DNA of 64,000 bases from Candidatus Eremiobacteraceae bacterium (GCA_035295225.1 DATGJI010000058.1:62001-126000); one strand, 5' to 3'; positions 45,105 through 54,827 are shown, counted from the stretch's first letter. Numbers and translations are program-made. Notes: generated from the sequence alone by a model not told the origin.

Positions 45105-46589
45105 ATGGCTCTCGCGCTCGACAAGAAGACCTACGATCTGTTCATCAACGGCGAATTTGTGAAGCCGCAGTCAGAGAAGTATATCGCGGTGATCAATCCC
45201 GCTACCAATGAGGAGATCGCACAAGTTGCGGCGGCCGGCATTCACGATGCAGACGCGACCGTAGCGGCCGCTCGCGCCGCATATGCAGGCAAATGGGCCA
45301 CGATGCCGCCGGCCCGGCGAGCGCGCGTGCTGTTCAAGATCGCAAATATCCTGACGGAGCGGACCGAAGAGCTCGCTCACATCGAAGTGCTCAACACCGG
45401 CAAGACGATTGCCGGAGCGAAGGGCGAGATCGGTCAGATCATCGAGCTTTTTGAATTCTACGGCGGCGCCGTGACCAAGCTGACCGGTTCGACGGTCCCT
45501 TCGATTCCTAACTACTTCAATTACACCTTAAAAGAGTCGCTCGGCGTTTGTGCCCAGATCGTTCCTTGGAATTATCCATTGCTGATGGCGGCGTGGAAAG
45601 TCGCGCCGGCGATCGCAGCCGGCAATACCGTCATCCTCAAACCTGCTTCGCCCACGCCGCTCACCGCGATCATCCTCGGTCAGATCTGCCTCGAAGCCGG
45701 CTGCCTGCCGGGCGTCGTCAACGTGTTGCCCGGACCCGGCGCGACCATCGGCGCACACCTCGCGCAACATCCAGGCGTGGACAAGATCGCGTTCACCGGC
45801 GAGACGCGCACCGGAGCCACCATCATGGAGCTCGCGTCCGCCACGATCAAGCGCGTGACGCTCGAATTGGGCGGCAAGTCGCCGAGCGTGATCTTCGACG
45901 ACGCCGATATCGATGCCGCGGTCGCGGGGGCGGTGTACGGCATCTTCCACAACGCCGGTCAATCGTGCGACGCGCGCTCACGGCTGCTCGTGCACGAGCG
46001 CGCGTACGATGCCTTCATCGCGAAGTTCGTCGAAAAGGCGAAGGGTTTGCGCGTTGGGGATCCGCTCGATCCAAAGACGCAGGTCGGAGCGATCATCTCG
46101 CGTTCGCAGCTCGAGAAGATCGAGGGCTACGTGGGGATCGGCGCGCAAGAAGGCGCGCGCGTCGCATGCGGCGGCACGCGACCCGACGGAGCGCTTTCGA
46201 AGGGCAACTTCCTACTTCCGACCGTATTAGATAACGTGCGCAACGACATGCGCGTGGCGCAAGAAGAGATTTTCGGTCCGGTCGCAGTCGTCACGACGTT
46301 TGCCGATGAAGCCGAAGCGATCCGCCTGGCCAACGACAGCGTGTACGGTCTCGCAGCGTCCGTGTGGACGCAAAACGCCGGGCGAGCGATCCGTCTGGCG
46401 CACGCCATCCGTTCGGGCGGCGTCGCGATCAACACGCCGTTTTCCATCCACCCCGGCATGCCGTTCGGCGGCTACAAACAGTCCGGATTCGGCCGCGAAC
46501 TGGCCATGCAGACGCTTGACCTGTACACGGAGACCAAAGGCGTCGTGATGTACACGGGCACGAAGCCGGTGAACCCGCTCGGAGTCTGA
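45105..46589 (+). CDS. NAD(P)-dependent aldehyde dehydrogenase
   Basis: This cytoplasmic enzyme oxidises aldehydes to acids. The ATG at 45105 follows AAAGGA. The 494-residue protein has VVPWNYP-type motif (IVPWNYPLLMAAWKVAPAIA), the nucleotide-binding GNTVILKPASPTPLTA, the catalytic Glu in VTLELGGKSPSVIFDDADID, the nucleophilic Cys in HNAGQSCDARSRLLV, and EEIFGPVAVVTTF. It resembles the betaine-aldehyde or gamma-aminobutyraldehyde dehydrogenase branch, but no choline or polyamine gene is near, so the substrate is open. A potential structured RNA lies right after the stop. Confidence 0.94.
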   Translation: MALALDKKTYDLFINGEFVKPQSEKYIAVINPATNEEIAQVAAAGIHDADATVAAARAAYAGKWATMPPARRARVLFKIANILTERTEELAHIEVLNTGKTIAGAKGEIGQIIELFEFYGGAVTKLTGSTVPSIPNYFNYTLKESLGVCAQIVPWNYPLLMAAWKVAPAIAAGNTVILKPASPTPLTAIILGQICLEAGCLPGVVNVLPGPGATIGAHLAQHPGVDKIAFTGETRTGATIMELASATIKRVTLELGGKSPSVIFDDADIDAAVAGAVYGIFHNAGQSCDARSRLLVHERAYDAFIAKFVEKAKGLRVGDPLDPKTQVGAIISRSQLEKIEGYVGIGAQEGARVACGGTRPDGALSKGNFLLPTVLDNVRNDMRVAQEEIFGPVAVVTTFADEAEAIRLANDSVYGLAASVWTQNAGRAIRLAHAIRSGGVAINTPFSIHPGMPFGGYKQSGFGRELAMQTLDLYTETKGVVMYTGTKPVNPLGV

Positions 46590-46594
46590 TCCTC

Positions 46595-46668
46595 CCGACC
46601 TTGCCGCACGGCAGCCGCACGCGATGCTGCTACTTTGGCAGCATCGCACGGGCCTAGCCGCACGTCGG
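46595..46668 (+). ncRNA. candidate structured leader RNA of the secreted Gly-repeat gene
   Basis: CCGAC (46595-46599) can pair with GTCGG (46664-46668). Inside are three hairpins: TGCC-GCAC-GGCA, a ten-base perfect stem GCGATGCTGC / GCAGCATCGC with loop TACTTTG (46621-46647), and CGG-GCCTAG-CCG. The word GCCGCACG occurs three times at junction positions. A further stem CGGGC-ATC-GCCCG lies directly before the GGGGGAAGG ribosome-binding site. I match it to no known riboswitch. It could also be the 3' structure of the aldehyde dehydrogenase message, but there is no T tract. Confidence 0.4.
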
Positions 46669-46711
46669 CGCGGCCCGCCACGCGCGGGCATCGCCCGGGG
46701 GAAGGTCAGCC

Positions 46712-47806
46712 ATGAAAGATTCGAGAGCTAAGATTTTCGCCGCGCTGGCGGTTTTTTCGGTACTGGGCGTCGCCGCCGCGTGGATTCCGCCGGCGCGCGC
46801 GGCAATCGAGGCGGCGATGTCGTGCGCAAAATCCACACCCTGTCTGGAATGGGATAACACCTCGAGCGGCGATTCCGTGAAAGGCGTTTCGACGAGCGGC
46901 AATGCGATCCACGGCCAGACGAAGTTCAAGAGCGCCGGAAAAACCGCGGGGAAAGCCGGCGTGCTTGGCGAGGACCTGAGCACCACGGGAAATCTCGACG
47001 CCGGTGTTAGCGGCGTCTCCAAGAACGGTGCCGGCGTCGTAGGCACGTCTACCAACTGGAACGGCATGGAAGGCCTGACAATGGGAGCGGGAACGAGCGG
47101 CGTGTACGGCCAGAACGCCGCGGCCAGCGGCTACGGGATCGCCGGACGCAACGTGGCATCCACCAACGACCCGAACGGCGCCGGCATTTTGGCGGACGGC
47201 GGACCAAACGATAACGGACTGCACGCGGTATCGACGTTAGGCGTCGCCGGTTTGTTCAACAATCGTTCAGGTGATTTCTCACCGGCGCTCGGCGTTCTCG
47301 GCGGCACCGTCGGCACTGGAGCGATTGTGGTGGAGATCGAAGCCCACGATGGAAGCGAGGTGATGGGAGTCACCGACGTCGGAAACGTCTTCATACCAGG
47401 ACAACTTTTCACCAACGGAACGTGCCAACACGGCTGTGTGGCCGGTCCTCATCAGACTCGCGCGGTGACGGAGTATACGCCGGCGGAATCCGAGCCCACG
47501 ATCGAGGATTTCGGCGATGGGATTCTTACAAACGGCCGCGCCGACGTCGCGCTCGATCCGAAATTCGCCAATGTGATCGATCCAAACGCAACGTATTTCG
47601 TCTCGTTGACACCCGAAGGCGACTGCCGCGGACTGTACATCGCAAGTCAGACGGCGCGCGGCTTTACGGTGCGAGAGCTGCAAGGCGGTCACGCGAACGT
47701 GTCGTTCGAGTACCGCATCGTCGCGAAGCGCTACGGCGTGAACGCGCAGCGACTTCCCATGACTCCTGTCCGTCGCGGCATCGCCCCGCGTCTGAACCGA
47801 TCGTAG
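46712..47806 (+). CDS. secreted Gly-rich repeat protein, copy 2 of a two-member family
   Basis: GGGGGAAGG precedes the ATG. The 364-residue product has a signal peptide (IFAALAVFSVLGVAAAWIPP, then ARA), Gly-rich repeats (GNAIHGQTKFKSAGKTAG, GVSGVSKNGAGVVGTSTNW, GVYGQNAAASGYGIAGRNVA) and a C-terminal domain from ESEPTIEDFGDGILTNGRAD to VRELQGGHANVSFEYRIVAK. That domain aligns closely with the C terminus of the protein at 19278-20438, including the shared LTP.GD.RGLY.AS core. A basic tail (RRGIAPRLNRS) ends both types of protein. I recognise no named family; the protein is predicted to be extracellular. Confidence 0.8.
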   Translation: MKDSRAKIFAALAVFSVLGVAAAWIPPARAAIEAAMSCAKSTPCLEWDNTSSGDSVKGVSTSGNAIHGQTKFKSAGKTAGKAGVLGEDLSTTGNLDAGVSGVSKNGAGVVGTSTNWNGMEGLTMGAGTSGVYGQNAAASGYGIAGRNVASTNDPNGAGILADGGPNDNGLHAVSTLGVAGLFNNRSGDFSPALGVLGGTVGTGAIVVEIEAHDGSEVMGVTDVGNVFIPGQLFTNGTCQHGCVAGPHQTRAVTEYTPAESEPTIEDFGDGILTNGRADVALDPKFANVIDPNATYFVSLTPEGDCRGLYIASQTARGFTVRELQGGHANVSFEYRIVAKRYGVNAQRLPMTPVRRGIAPRLNRS

Positions 47807-47840
47807 TGAACGCCGGCTAAGCGCGGGCCATTACGTCAGC

Positions 47841-48353
47841 CTATGACGGCGCGGGTGCGTCGTCATAGGCGCGCTTCACATAAAGGCGCAGTCCAAAAAG
47901 TATGCCGACCGCGAACATGAGCGCAATCGCGCTGACGAGAGCAGCTTCGGGTGAGAGCCGTCCGGAGGGATCCGGCGCGGCGAGGCCGCCGGTGAAGTAG
48001 CGCGCGCCGAAACGAAATGCGATAGCCGCTACAAAAAGAAAGGCGCCGAACGGCGACGTCTTTACGAACGCCGTTTTCGCCGCTTTGTCCACGCGAACCG
48101 TGCTGTGCACGCCTTGATACCAGCCCAGGGCGGTTCCGGCGACCAAACCGAGCAGCATAGAGATGACATCGAGCGGCGAATCGACACGCTGATACACGAT
48201 GCTAGCAAGAGCGATCAAGAGGACGATACCGGGAAGTATCCACAAGCTGCCGATTGGGATCTTTCGCTCGCGCGCGATTCGAAATGCGATAACACCGACG
48301 AGCAATAACCCAATTGCGATATTCACGTATATCTGTGGGTTCACTTCACGCAT
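47841..48353 (-). CDS. four-helix membrane protein, possibly CcdC/DUF1453-like
   Basis: The 170-residue protein has four hydrophobic segments: IYVNIAIGLLLVGVIAFRIA, LWILPGIVLLIALASIVYQR, the LGLVAGTALGWYQGV / AFLFVAAIAFRFGARYF region and LVSAIALMFAVGILFGLRLY. The pattern of paired helices with GTALGWYQGV in the middle resembles DUF1453/CcdC-like proteins, though the match is from memory of the pattern only. It starts 8 bases inside the end of the upstream gene, so the pair is probably coupled. The stop is 34 bases from the convergent secreted gene. Confidence 0.6.
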   Translation of the reverse strand: MREVNPQIYVNIAIGLLLVGVIAFRIARERKIPIGSLWILPGIVLLIALASIVYQRVDSPLDVISMLLGLVAGTALGWYQGVHSTVRVDKAAKTAFVKTSPFGAFLFVAAIAFRFGARYFTGGLAAPDPSGRLSPEAALVSAIALMFAVGILFGLRLYVKRAYDDAPAPS

Positions 48354-49014
48354 CCTTCGCGATGTCGGCGACGAGGCGATCGCTCAACCGCTCGATGATG
48401 TCGGCTTCCTGACGCGCGCGCTCCATCGCCGCTTCAAGCGTCGCGCACGCGGTCGCGCCCGGCATGGATATCGCCGATGTGTAAAATTTGTCCGGGGCTT
48501 GAAACAAGGGCTCGACGCGGATGTCGCGCTGTCCACCGTCGGGCGTGGCGAAAAGATAACGCACGCACGCGAACCGGCACGCTCCGCCGAGCGAATCCCA
48601 CTCCGCGCGCGGGGGCGCGTGACGTTTCAGGACGGCGACTGGATCAAGCCCTTCCCAAGCCTGGATCGTGCCGTCGGCTTCGACTTTCACGCGGTACGGC
48701 GCGGGATAGGCGACGATACGCAGCGTCTTCTGGAACTCTTCACCGATCCGCTCGATCGCCTGACTTGCCGATCTCGGGCTTGTCTCGCTGGATTCGACCC
48801 GAGCCTGATCGATCACGAGGGTTCTGCCTTTTGGCGGGTCTGAGAAGAGAACGCCGCCCTGGATCTGCGTCAGCGACGGGTAATCGCGATGCAGTTCTTT
48901 CAGCAGCTCGCCCTGCATGCCGGGATCGAGCGGCGGTCCCGGCACGATGCGATAGAGGCCAACCGTGATCTTGAAAAAATTGAACGGCGCGAGATTGATG
49001 GCAGCGTCCCCCAT
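48346..49014 (-). CDS. soluble protein of unknown function
   Basis: I do not recognise this 222-residue protein. The ATG at 49014 is chosen because the open frame before it crosses a family B repeat. It opens MGDAAINLAPFNFFKITVGL and has no signal peptide or membrane segment. Strands and helices alternate (VGLYRIVPGPPLDPGMQGEL, GGVLFSDPPKGRTLVIDQAR, RVKVEADGTIQAWEGLDPVA). A C-terminal helix is rich in Ala/Glu (ATLEAAMERARQEADIIERL). The layout (paired beta halves) reminds me of immunity-type or TIGR04255-like proteins, but this is not strong. It is coupled to the membrane protein downstream. Confidence 0.6.
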   Translation of the reverse strand: MGDAAINLAPFNFFKITVGLYRIVPGPPLDPGMQGELLKELHRDYPSLTQIQGGVLFSDPPKGRTLVIDQARVESSETSPRSASQAIERIGEEFQKTLRIVAYPAPYRVKVEADGTIQAWEGLDPVAVLKRHAPPRAEWDSLGGACRFACVRYLFATPDGGQRDIRVEPLFQAPDKFYTSAISMPGATACATLEAAMERARQEADIIERLSDRLVADIAKDA

Positions 49015-49015
49015 C

Positions 49016-49040
49016 GGCGGACCATAAAGGTCCGCCCTAC
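49016..49040. repeat. family B palindrome
   Basis: GGCGGACC-ATAAA-GGTCCGCCCTAC, directly upstream of the start of the minus-strand gene ending at 49014 and upstream of the DUF1697 gene. Confidence 0.87.
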
Positions 49041-49098
49041 ATGATCCGACGGTGGGGCGGATTCCATGTCCCCAGCCAAGTATCTTGGCGCGCAAGCC

Positions 49099-49662
49099 AT
49101 GAAGGACGCCGCACGGATGTATTTTGCGTTTCTGCGCGCGGTCAATGTAGCCGGTCATCAGCCGGTCGCGATGGCCGATCTCCGGGCCATGCTTGCCGCG
49201 ATCGGCCTGGCTGAGCCTCAGAGCATCTTGCAAAGCGGTAATCTGATCTTCCGGTCAAGCGCGAAGCTGACCGATGAGCTCGAAGATCTTCTCGAACGTG
49301 AGTCCGCGAAACGTTTGGCGCTGAAAACAGACATCATGGTCCGCTCGGCCGAGGAACTCGCGGCGATCGTCTCGGCAAATCCATTCCGCGTCGAGGCAAA
49401 GAGCGATCCGGGGCATCTGGTCGTGTTGTTCTGCAAGGCAGAAGCTGAAAAGGGCCGCGTGTCCGAGCTTACGGCAAGCATTACCGGTCGAGAAAAAGTC
49501 CGCGCGAAAGGCAAGCAGCTCTACATCTACTTCCCTGATGGTATAGGAAGATCGCGGCTTACAAATGTTGCGATCGAGCGAAAGACCGGCACGTCGGGCA
49601 CGGGCCGCAATTGGAATACCGTGCTCAAACTCGCAGCCCTCTCCACGATAGTATCCGGGTAA
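49099..49662 (+). CDS. DUF1697 protein
   Basis: The 187-residue protein matches the DUF1697 pattern: YFAFLRAVNVAGHQPVAMAD, LRAMLAAIGLAEPQSILQSG, NLIF, then a middle ferredoxin-like part (VVLFCKAEAEKGRVSEL) and the C-terminal YIYFPDGIGRSRLTNVAIER with GTSGTGRNWNTVLKLAAL. The function of this widespread family is not established. ATG 49117 is an alternative start that would begin right at MYFAFLRAVN. The gene stands alone on the + strand. Confidence 0.88.
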   Translation: MKDAARMYFAFLRAVNVAGHQPVAMADLRAMLAAIGLAEPQSILQSGNLIFRSSAKLTDELEDLLERESAKRLALKTDIMVRSAEELAAIVSANPFRVEAKSDPGHLVVLFCKAEAEKGRVSELTASITGREKVRAKGKQLYIYFPDGIGRSRLTNVAIERKTGTSGTGRNWNTVLKLAALSTIVSG

Positions 49663-49675
49663 GGCGCGTTTTCGC

Positions 49676-49702
49676 GCGGGCCGACTAGCGTCGGCCCCTT
49701 CA
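49676..49702. repeat. family A palindrome
   Basis: CGGGCCGAC-TAGC-GTCGGCCCCTTCA after the DUF1697 gene. The rest of the gap to 49927 (about 225 bases upstream of the dehydrogenase operon) shows only a weak TATACC box at 49850-49855 without a matching -35 element. Confidence 0.87.
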
Positions 49703-49927
49703 GCCAATCGAAATGAAAACATCAATCCGGCAGGAGAAACGTTAAGCTCCCGGGCCGGGTCGTGTGGGTCGCAAATTCCATCTTTCGGAGGGATTGGTCG
49801 AAAGAGAAACAAGAAGGCCCAGGAAAAACCGCCGCAATCTTTCGTTCTTTATACCCATCGCGTCGGGACTGCCGGGCTTCCTTATGAGGACTCGGGTTCG
49901 AGTGGTCCGCCGCCTACGGAGAGCACG

Positions 49928-51025
49928 ATGCAGATCAAGCCGTTCACCGATACGCCGATCAAATATCTCGAATACGATGGCCGCCCGTCAGGCGACGTCA
50001 AAGAGCTCGGACTTTCCTCCGATGACTACCTCCGCATGTATCGCTGGCTCGTGTTCGCGCGAGCGGTCGACGATCGATGCTACATCCTCGTGCGCCAAGG
50101 CCGTTCGGGATTCTTCGCGCAGATCGCCGGACAAGAGGCGAGCCAGATCGGCAGCGCGCTTCCGCTGCGGACCCAAGACTGGATGTACGGCGACCATCGA
50201 TCGCAAGGCAGCCTCATGGTCAAGGGGCTCAAAGCATCGGAATGGTTTGCGCACCAGCTCGGAAGGATGCTCGATCCGAGCCAAGGCCGCCTCATGCCGC
50301 ATGGGCCGGGAAGACGCGACCTTAATATGCCGCCGCCCTCGTCGACGGTCGGCAATCAGATAACCGAGGCGGTCGGCACGGCGATGGCGCAGCACATCAA
50401 GAAAACCGATGGCATCACGATCTGTTACTTCGGCGACGGCGCGACGAGCGAAGGCGACTTTCACGTCGGCATGAACTTCGCAGCGGTCTACGGCTCTCCC
50501 ATCATCCTGTTTTGCCAGAACAATCAATACGCGATCAGCGTGAAGCTCGAAGAGCAGACGCATACGAAGACCATCGCCGAGAAGGCGAAAGCGTACGGCA
50601 TGGAAGGCTTCTTGGTGGACGGCAACGATCTGCTCGCGGTCTACGCGGTGACCAAGCATTGCGCGGACAAAGCGCGCGCCGGTCGCGGACCGAGCTTGAT
50701 CGAGTCATACACGTACCGCTACGGTCCGCACTCCTCCGCCGACGACGACACGCGTTATCGGCCCAAAGGCGAGCTCGAGATGTGGCGCACGCAGCGCGAC
50801 CCGATCACGCGCTTCCGGAACTTCCTCGCATCGCAGAAGCTCTGGGACGAGAAGAAGGAAGAAGCGTTGCTCGTCGACGTCAAGGCCGAAGTCGCAAAGG
50901 CGCTGGCTGAAGCCGAAGCAAGTCCCGTGCCGGAGATGATGACGGTGCTCGACCACACTTATGCGACGTACACGCCGCAGCTCGAGTGGGAGCGCAAAGA
51001 GCTCGCCGCCGAGCTCGGCGTCTAA
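49928..51025 (+). CDS. 2-oxoacid dehydrogenase E1 component, alpha subunit
   Basis: This subunit of the thiamine-diphosphate decarboxylase acts on pyruvate or branched-chain 2-oxoacids. The 365-residue protein has ARAVDDRCYILVRQGRSGFF, AQIAGQEASQIGSAL, and the ThDP motif CYFGDGATSEGDFHVGMNFA ending in FCQNNQYAISV. The phosphorylation-loop region YRYGPHSSADDDTRYRP is also visible. The sequence style (QIAGQEASQIG, PPPSSTVGNQI) leans to the branched-chain/PDH alpha group of Gram-positive type; substrate choice cannot be settled by eye. It opens the six-gene unit with lipB and lipA, with 15 bases to the beta gene. Confidence 0.94.
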   Translation: MQIKPFTDTPIKYLEYDGRPSGDVKELGLSSDDYLRMYRWLVFARAVDDRCYILVRQGRSGFFAQIAGQEASQIGSALPLRTQDWMYGDHRSQGSLMVKGLKASEWFAHQLGRMLDPSQGRLMPHGPGRRDLNMPPPSSTVGNQITEAVGTAMAQHIKKTDGITICYFGDGATSEGDFHVGMNFAAVYGSPIILFCQNNQYAISVKLEEQTHTKTIAEKAKAYGMEGFLVDGNDLLAVYAVTKHCADKARAGRGPSLIESYTYRYGPHSSADDDTRYRPKGELEMWRTQRDPITRFRNFLASQKLWDEKKEEALLVDVKAEVAKALAEAEASPVPEMMTVLDHTYATYTPQLEWERKELAAELGV

Positions 51026-51040
51026 AGGGGCTGCGACGAA

Positions 51041-52042
51041 ATGGCAACCGTAGAAGTAGAAAAGAAAACGACGCTGTCCACCATGGTGCAGGCGGTGCGC
51101 TCGGCCATGATCGACGAGATGACGCTCGACCCCAACGTGGTCACGCTCGGCGAGGACATCGGTCCGCGCGGCGGCGTCTTCTTGGTCACCGAAGGTCTGA
51201 TCGACAAGTTCGGCAAGGATCGCGTCATCGACACGCCGCTCGCCGAGCTTGGGATCATCGGCGCGGCCGTCGGCATGGCGATGTTCGGACTGCGGCCTAT
51301 AGCCGAAATCCAGTTCATCGACTTTCTGTTCCCTGGATTCGACATGCTCGTATCCGAAGCCGCGAAGATGCGCTACAGGTCCGCCGGGCAGTTCTACTGC
51401 CCGATGGTCGTGCGCTCACCCTACGGCGGCGGCGTTCGCGGCGGCGGCTATCACTCGCAATCGCCGGAATCGTACTTCGTCGCCACACCGGGGCTGAAAG
51501 TGGTCGCGCCCAGCAACCCGTACGACGCGAAGGGGCTCCTCATCTCATCGATCCGCGACGACGATCCGGTGGTCTTCATGGAACCGAAGAAGATCTATCG
51601 GTTTCAAAAGCAAGAGATTCCGAACGGCGCGTACGAGGTGCCGCTCGGCAAAGCGGCCATCGCTCGCGAAGGCAAGCACGTCTCCCTCATCACCTTCGGC
51701 GCGATGGTGCAGCTCGCGCTCGAAGCGGCGGAGAAGATGAAGCCGCAAGGCGTCGATGTCGAGGTGCTCGATCTGCGCACGCTGCAGCCGTATGACTGCG
51801 ACGCCATCATGACGACGGTCGCGAAGACCGGTCACGTCGTCCTGCTCCAGGAGGCGCCGCGCATCGGCGGATTCATGGGCGAGATCGCGGCCTATATCGC
51901 CGAGAACGGCGTCGAATACCTCGAGGGTCCGATCGTCAGAGTGGGCGGCTGGGATACGCCGTTTCCCTATGCCCTCGAGAAGGCGTACATGCCGAATGTC
52001 GATCGCATCAACCGCGCCATCAAGAAGACGCTCAACTTCTAG
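51041..52042 (+). CDS. 2-oxoacid dehydrogenase E1 component, beta subunit
   Basis: The beta subunit completes the alpha2-beta2 E1 decarboxylase. The 333-residue protein shows TTLSTMVQAVRSAMIDEMTL, VTLGEDIGPRGGVFLVTEGL with the ThDP-contacting Glu, DTPLAELGIIGAAVGMAMFG, PIAEIQFIDFLFPGFDMLVS, and VVRSPYGGGVRGGGYHSQSP. The C-terminal transketolase domain has DVEVLDLRTLQPYDCDAIMT. AAAGGGG precedes the ATG. The gene sits between E1alpha and E2 in the usual order. Confidence 0.95.
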   Translation: MATVEVEKKTTLSTMVQAVRSAMIDEMTLDPNVVTLGEDIGPRGGVFLVTEGLIDKFGKDRVIDTPLAELGIIGAAVGMAMFGLRPIAEIQFIDFLFPGFDMLVSEAAKMRYRSAGQFYCPMVVRSPYGGGVRGGGYHSQSPESYFVATPGLKVVAPSNPYDAKGLLISSIRDDDPVVFMEPKKIYRFQKQEIPNGAYEVPLGKAAIAREGKHVSLITFGAMVQLALEAAEKMKPQGVDVEVLDLRTLQPYDCDAIMTTVAKTGHVVLLQEAPRIGGFMGEIAAYIAENGVEYLEGPIVRVGGWDTPFPYALEKAYMPNVDRINRAIKKTLNF

Positions 52043-52099
52043 TCGTCGCCGCTTCTACATGGCGGCCGTGCGCCGGCCGCAGCCGAAGAAGGATGCAAC

Positions 52100-53413
52100 A
52101 TGGCAGTCGAACTGGAGATGCCCGAACTGGCCGAGTCAGTCGTCGAAGGCGAGATCGTGAAATGGCTCGTCAACGAGGGCGATAGAGTCGAGCAAGATCA
52201 GCTGCTCGTCGAGGTCATGACGGACAAGGTGACGGTCGAAGTGCCGTCGCCGTACGCCGGCATCTTGTTGAAGCAAGTGGCGAAGGAAGGCGAGGTCGTT
52301 CCGATCGGTAAGCCGATCGCGATCTTCGGCGAACCAGGCGAGAAGATAGACGATACGACAAAGCTCGAGCACGTCACGCCGCACGTGCAACCGGTGGAAG
52401 CGGCAACGCCTGCGAACGGCAAAGTCGAGCAGCAGACCGCCGCCGCCTCCGAAGCTCCGAAGAATGCGAGAGCCGCAGAGCCGGCAGCATCGACCGCGCG
52501 CGAAACGGCGGATACGTCGCTTGCCGGTAAGCCGCTGGCCGCACCCGCCGTGCGCAAACTCGCGCGTGAACTCGGTGTCGACCTCGCCGCGGTTCGCGGA
52601 TCCGGCGAAGGCGGGCGCATTCAGCGCGGCGACGTCGAACGCGTATCGAAAGCCGGTGCGAGCGAGGCCGCTCCCGCCGCGGCACCGCGGGCCCAAGCGG
52701 CACCGAGCGCGCTTCCGGAACGCGTGCCTCTGCGCGGACTCCGGCGCAATATCGCGCAGCATATGGTCCATAGCAAGCACACCGCGGCGCACACGCTCCA
52801 GGTGGATGAAGCCGACATGACCGAGCTCGTGCGCTGGCGCGCGCGCAGCAAAGAGCGCGCGGCCGAGCGCGGCGTCAAGCTCACGTATCTGCCGTTCTTC
52901 GTGAAAGCCGCCACCGCAGCGCTCAAGAAGTATCCGTTCGTGAACGCTTCGCTCGACGACGCGGCCAGCGAGATCGTGCTGAAGAAGAACTACAACATCG
53001 GCATCGCCACCGACACCGAGGCCGGGCTTGTCGTGCCCGTGATCCACGACGCCGACCGTCTGAGCATCTTCGATCTGGCCCGCGAGATCGTCAACCTTGC
53101 CGAGAAGGCGCGCAGCGGCAAGCTTTCGCACGACGACATCACCGGCGGCACGTTCACGATCACAAACGTCGGATCGGTCGGCGGACTGCTGACGTTCCCC
53201 GTGATCAACCACCCCGAAGTGGCGATCATGGGAACCCACAGCATCCAAGAGCGGCCGGTCGTGCGCGACGGCCAGATCGTGGTGCGCAGCATGGTCTACC
53301 TCTCGCTTGGTTTCGATCATCGCGTCGTCGACGGCGCGCTCGCCGCGCGCTTCTTGCGAGAGATCGCGGATCTTCTCGCCGCACCAGAGCTGCTCTTGAT
53401 GGAAGGGAACTAG
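52100..53413 (+). CDS. dihydrolipoamide acyltransferase (E2)
   Basis: E2 is the core of the complex and passes the acyl group from lipoamide to CoA. The 437-residue protein has a single N-terminal lipoyl domain with the modified Lys in [17 protein letters not shown] (about residue 43), an Ala/Glu-rich hinge, the peripheral subunit-binding domain ([20 protein letters not shown] and [13 protein letters not shown]), another Ala/Pro hinge and the catalytic domain. The catalytic domain ends with the active-site HRVVDGA in [26 protein letters not shown] lies before the ATG. LipB and LipA, which lipoylate this Lys, are encoded just downstream. Confidence 0.96.
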   Translation: MAVELEMPELAESVVEGEIVKWLVNEGDRVEQDQLLVEVMTDKVTVEVPSPYAGILLKQVAKEGEVVPIGKPIAIFGEPGEKIDDTTKLEHVTPHVQPVEAATPANGKVEQQTAAASEAPKNARAAEPAASTARETADTSLAGKPLAAPAVRKLARELGVDLAAVRGSGEGGRIQRGDVERVSKAGASEAAPAAAPRAQAAPSALPERVPLRGLRRNIAQHMVHSKHTAAHTLQVDEADMTELVRWRARSKERAAERGVKLTYLPFFVKAATAALKKYPFVNASLDDAASEIVLKKNYNIGIATDTEAGLVVPVIHDADRLSIFDLAREIVNLAEKARSGKLSHDDITGGTFTITNVGSVGGLLTFPVINHPEVAIMGTHSIQERPVVRDGQIVVRSMVYLSLGFDHRVVDGALAARFLREIADLLAAPELLLMEGN

Positions 53414-53417
53414 TCGC

Positions 53418-54821
53418 GTGCCGACATCCTACGACGTGATCGTCATCGGCGGCGGACCGGGCGGATACTCCGCCGCTATCCGTCTGGGCCAGTTGGGCAA
53501 AAAGGTGCTGTGCGTCGAGCAAGAGCGCTTGGGCGGCGTCTGCCTAAATTGGGGCTGCATGCCGAGCAAAGCCCTGCTCCATGTCGGCGAAGTGATCATG
53601 CAGGCGAAAGAGCTCGAGCACATGGGCGTGACGTTCGGTGCGCCGAAGCTCGATCTCGCCACGCTGAACAAATGGAAAGCCAAGATGATCGACGACCTCG
53701 TCGGCGGCATCGGCTCACTGTATAAGTCGAATAAAGTCGAGTCCGTGTTCGGCGTCGCCGAGATCGTGGACAAGAGCACGGTCAAGGTAGCCAAAACTGA
53801 CGGCGGTTCGGAAACGTATACGTGCGCAGCGCTCGTGATCGCGAGCGGTTCCGAACCCATTCCGCTTCCCAACATGGAGCGCAACAGCAAGACGATTCTC
53901 AATTCCGACGATGCGGTCACGCTCACGGATCTTCCCAAGACCATCCTCATCCTCGGCGCCGGCGTGATCGGCCTTGAGTTCGCGACGATCTACCGCCGGT
54001 TGGGCGCAGACGCGACCGTCGTCGAGATGATGGATCGCGCGCTGGGCGACACGGATCTTGAGATTTCGCAAACGCTCTTGCGGTCGCTCAAAAAGCAAGG
54101 CATCAACGTGCACCTCAAGACGAAGTGCGCGTCAGTCGAAGTACGTGGATCGAAGGTCGCGGCAAAGCTCGAGGGCGAGCTGACCGAAACGCGCGAGTTC
54201 GACAAGGTGCTCGTCGCCGTCGGCCGCCGGCCGCGCACGCCGAAAGGCGTCGATAAACTCGGCATCAAGATGGAACGCGGATTCATCGGCGTTGATCAGC
54301 GCCGCATGACCAATGTCGCGGGCGTCTATGCAGTGGGCGATTGCGCCGGCGGTCCGCTGCTCGCGCACAAGGCGATGAAGGAAGGCGTGGTCGCCGCCGA
54401 AGTGATCGCCGGCTTGCCGGCCGCGTATGATCCGATGGCGGTTCCCAACTGCGTCTATACCGACCCGCAAGTCGCGACAGCCGGTCTCTCCGAAGAACAA
54501 GCGAAGGCAGCGGGCTACGAGATCAGCGTCGGCAAGTTCCGGCTTGCAGCACTCGGCCGTGCGCGCACGGTCGGTATCACCGACGGCATGGTCAAGATCG
54601 TCGGCGACAAGAAGACCGATCTCGTCCTCGGGATTCACGCGGTCTCACCTATGGCAGAAGCGATGATCGGCGAAGCGGTGATCGCGATCGAAATGGGCGC
54701 CACAGTCGAAGACATCGGCCTCTCGATCCACGCGCATCCCACGTTCGGCGAGTCGATCATGGAAGCGGCCGAAGCGCTGCACGGCAAAGCGATCCATATC
54801 GTCAACACCAAGACAGGTTGA
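53418..54821 (+). CDS. lpdA: dihydrolipoyl dehydrogenase (E3)
   Basis: E3 reoxidises dihydrolipoamide on E2 and reduces NAD+. The GTG at 53418 follows GGAAGGGAAC. The 467-residue protein has the FAD-binding [20 protein letters not shown], the redox-active pair in [17 protein letters not shown], the NAD-binding [20 protein letters not shown], the second FAD motif [20 protein letters not shown] and the C-terminal His-Glu in [15 protein letters not shown]. It starts 4 bases after the E2 stop and precedes lipB by 6 bases. Confidence 0.97.
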   Translation: MPTSYDVIVIGGGPGGYSAAIRLGQLGKKVLCVEQERLGGVCLNWGCMPSKALLHVGEVIMQAKELEHMGVTFGAPKLDLATLNKWKAKMIDDLVGGIGSLYKSNKVESVFGVAEIVDKSTVKVAKTDGGSETYTCAALVIASGSEPIPLPNMERNSKTILNSDDAVTLTDLPKTILILGAGVIGLEFATIYRRLGADATVVEMMDRALGDTDLEISQTLLRSLKKQGINVHLKTKCASVEVRGSKVAAKLEGELTETREFDKVLVAVGRRPRTPKGVDKLGIKMERGFIGVDQRRMTNVAGVYAVGDCAGGPLLAHKAMKEGVVAAEVIAGLPAAYDPMAVPNCVYTDPQVATAGLSEEQAKAAGYEISVGKFRLAALGRARTVGITDGMVKIVGDKKTDLVLGIHAVSPMAEAMIGEAVIAIEMGATVEDIGLSIHAHPTFGESIMEAAEALHGKAIHIVNTKTG

Positions 54822-54827
54822 TCCATC

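Noticed and set aside
46595-46668. Cyclic di-GMP type I riboswitch
   Set aside because: The expected GGGCAAACC and GGGACGCAAAGCC motifs are absent; only loose similarity in CACGGGCCTA.
49764-50363. Frame upstream of and inside E1alpha
   Set aside because: It crosses the intact E1alpha start and has an Arg/Ser-rich composition typical of out-of-frame reading.
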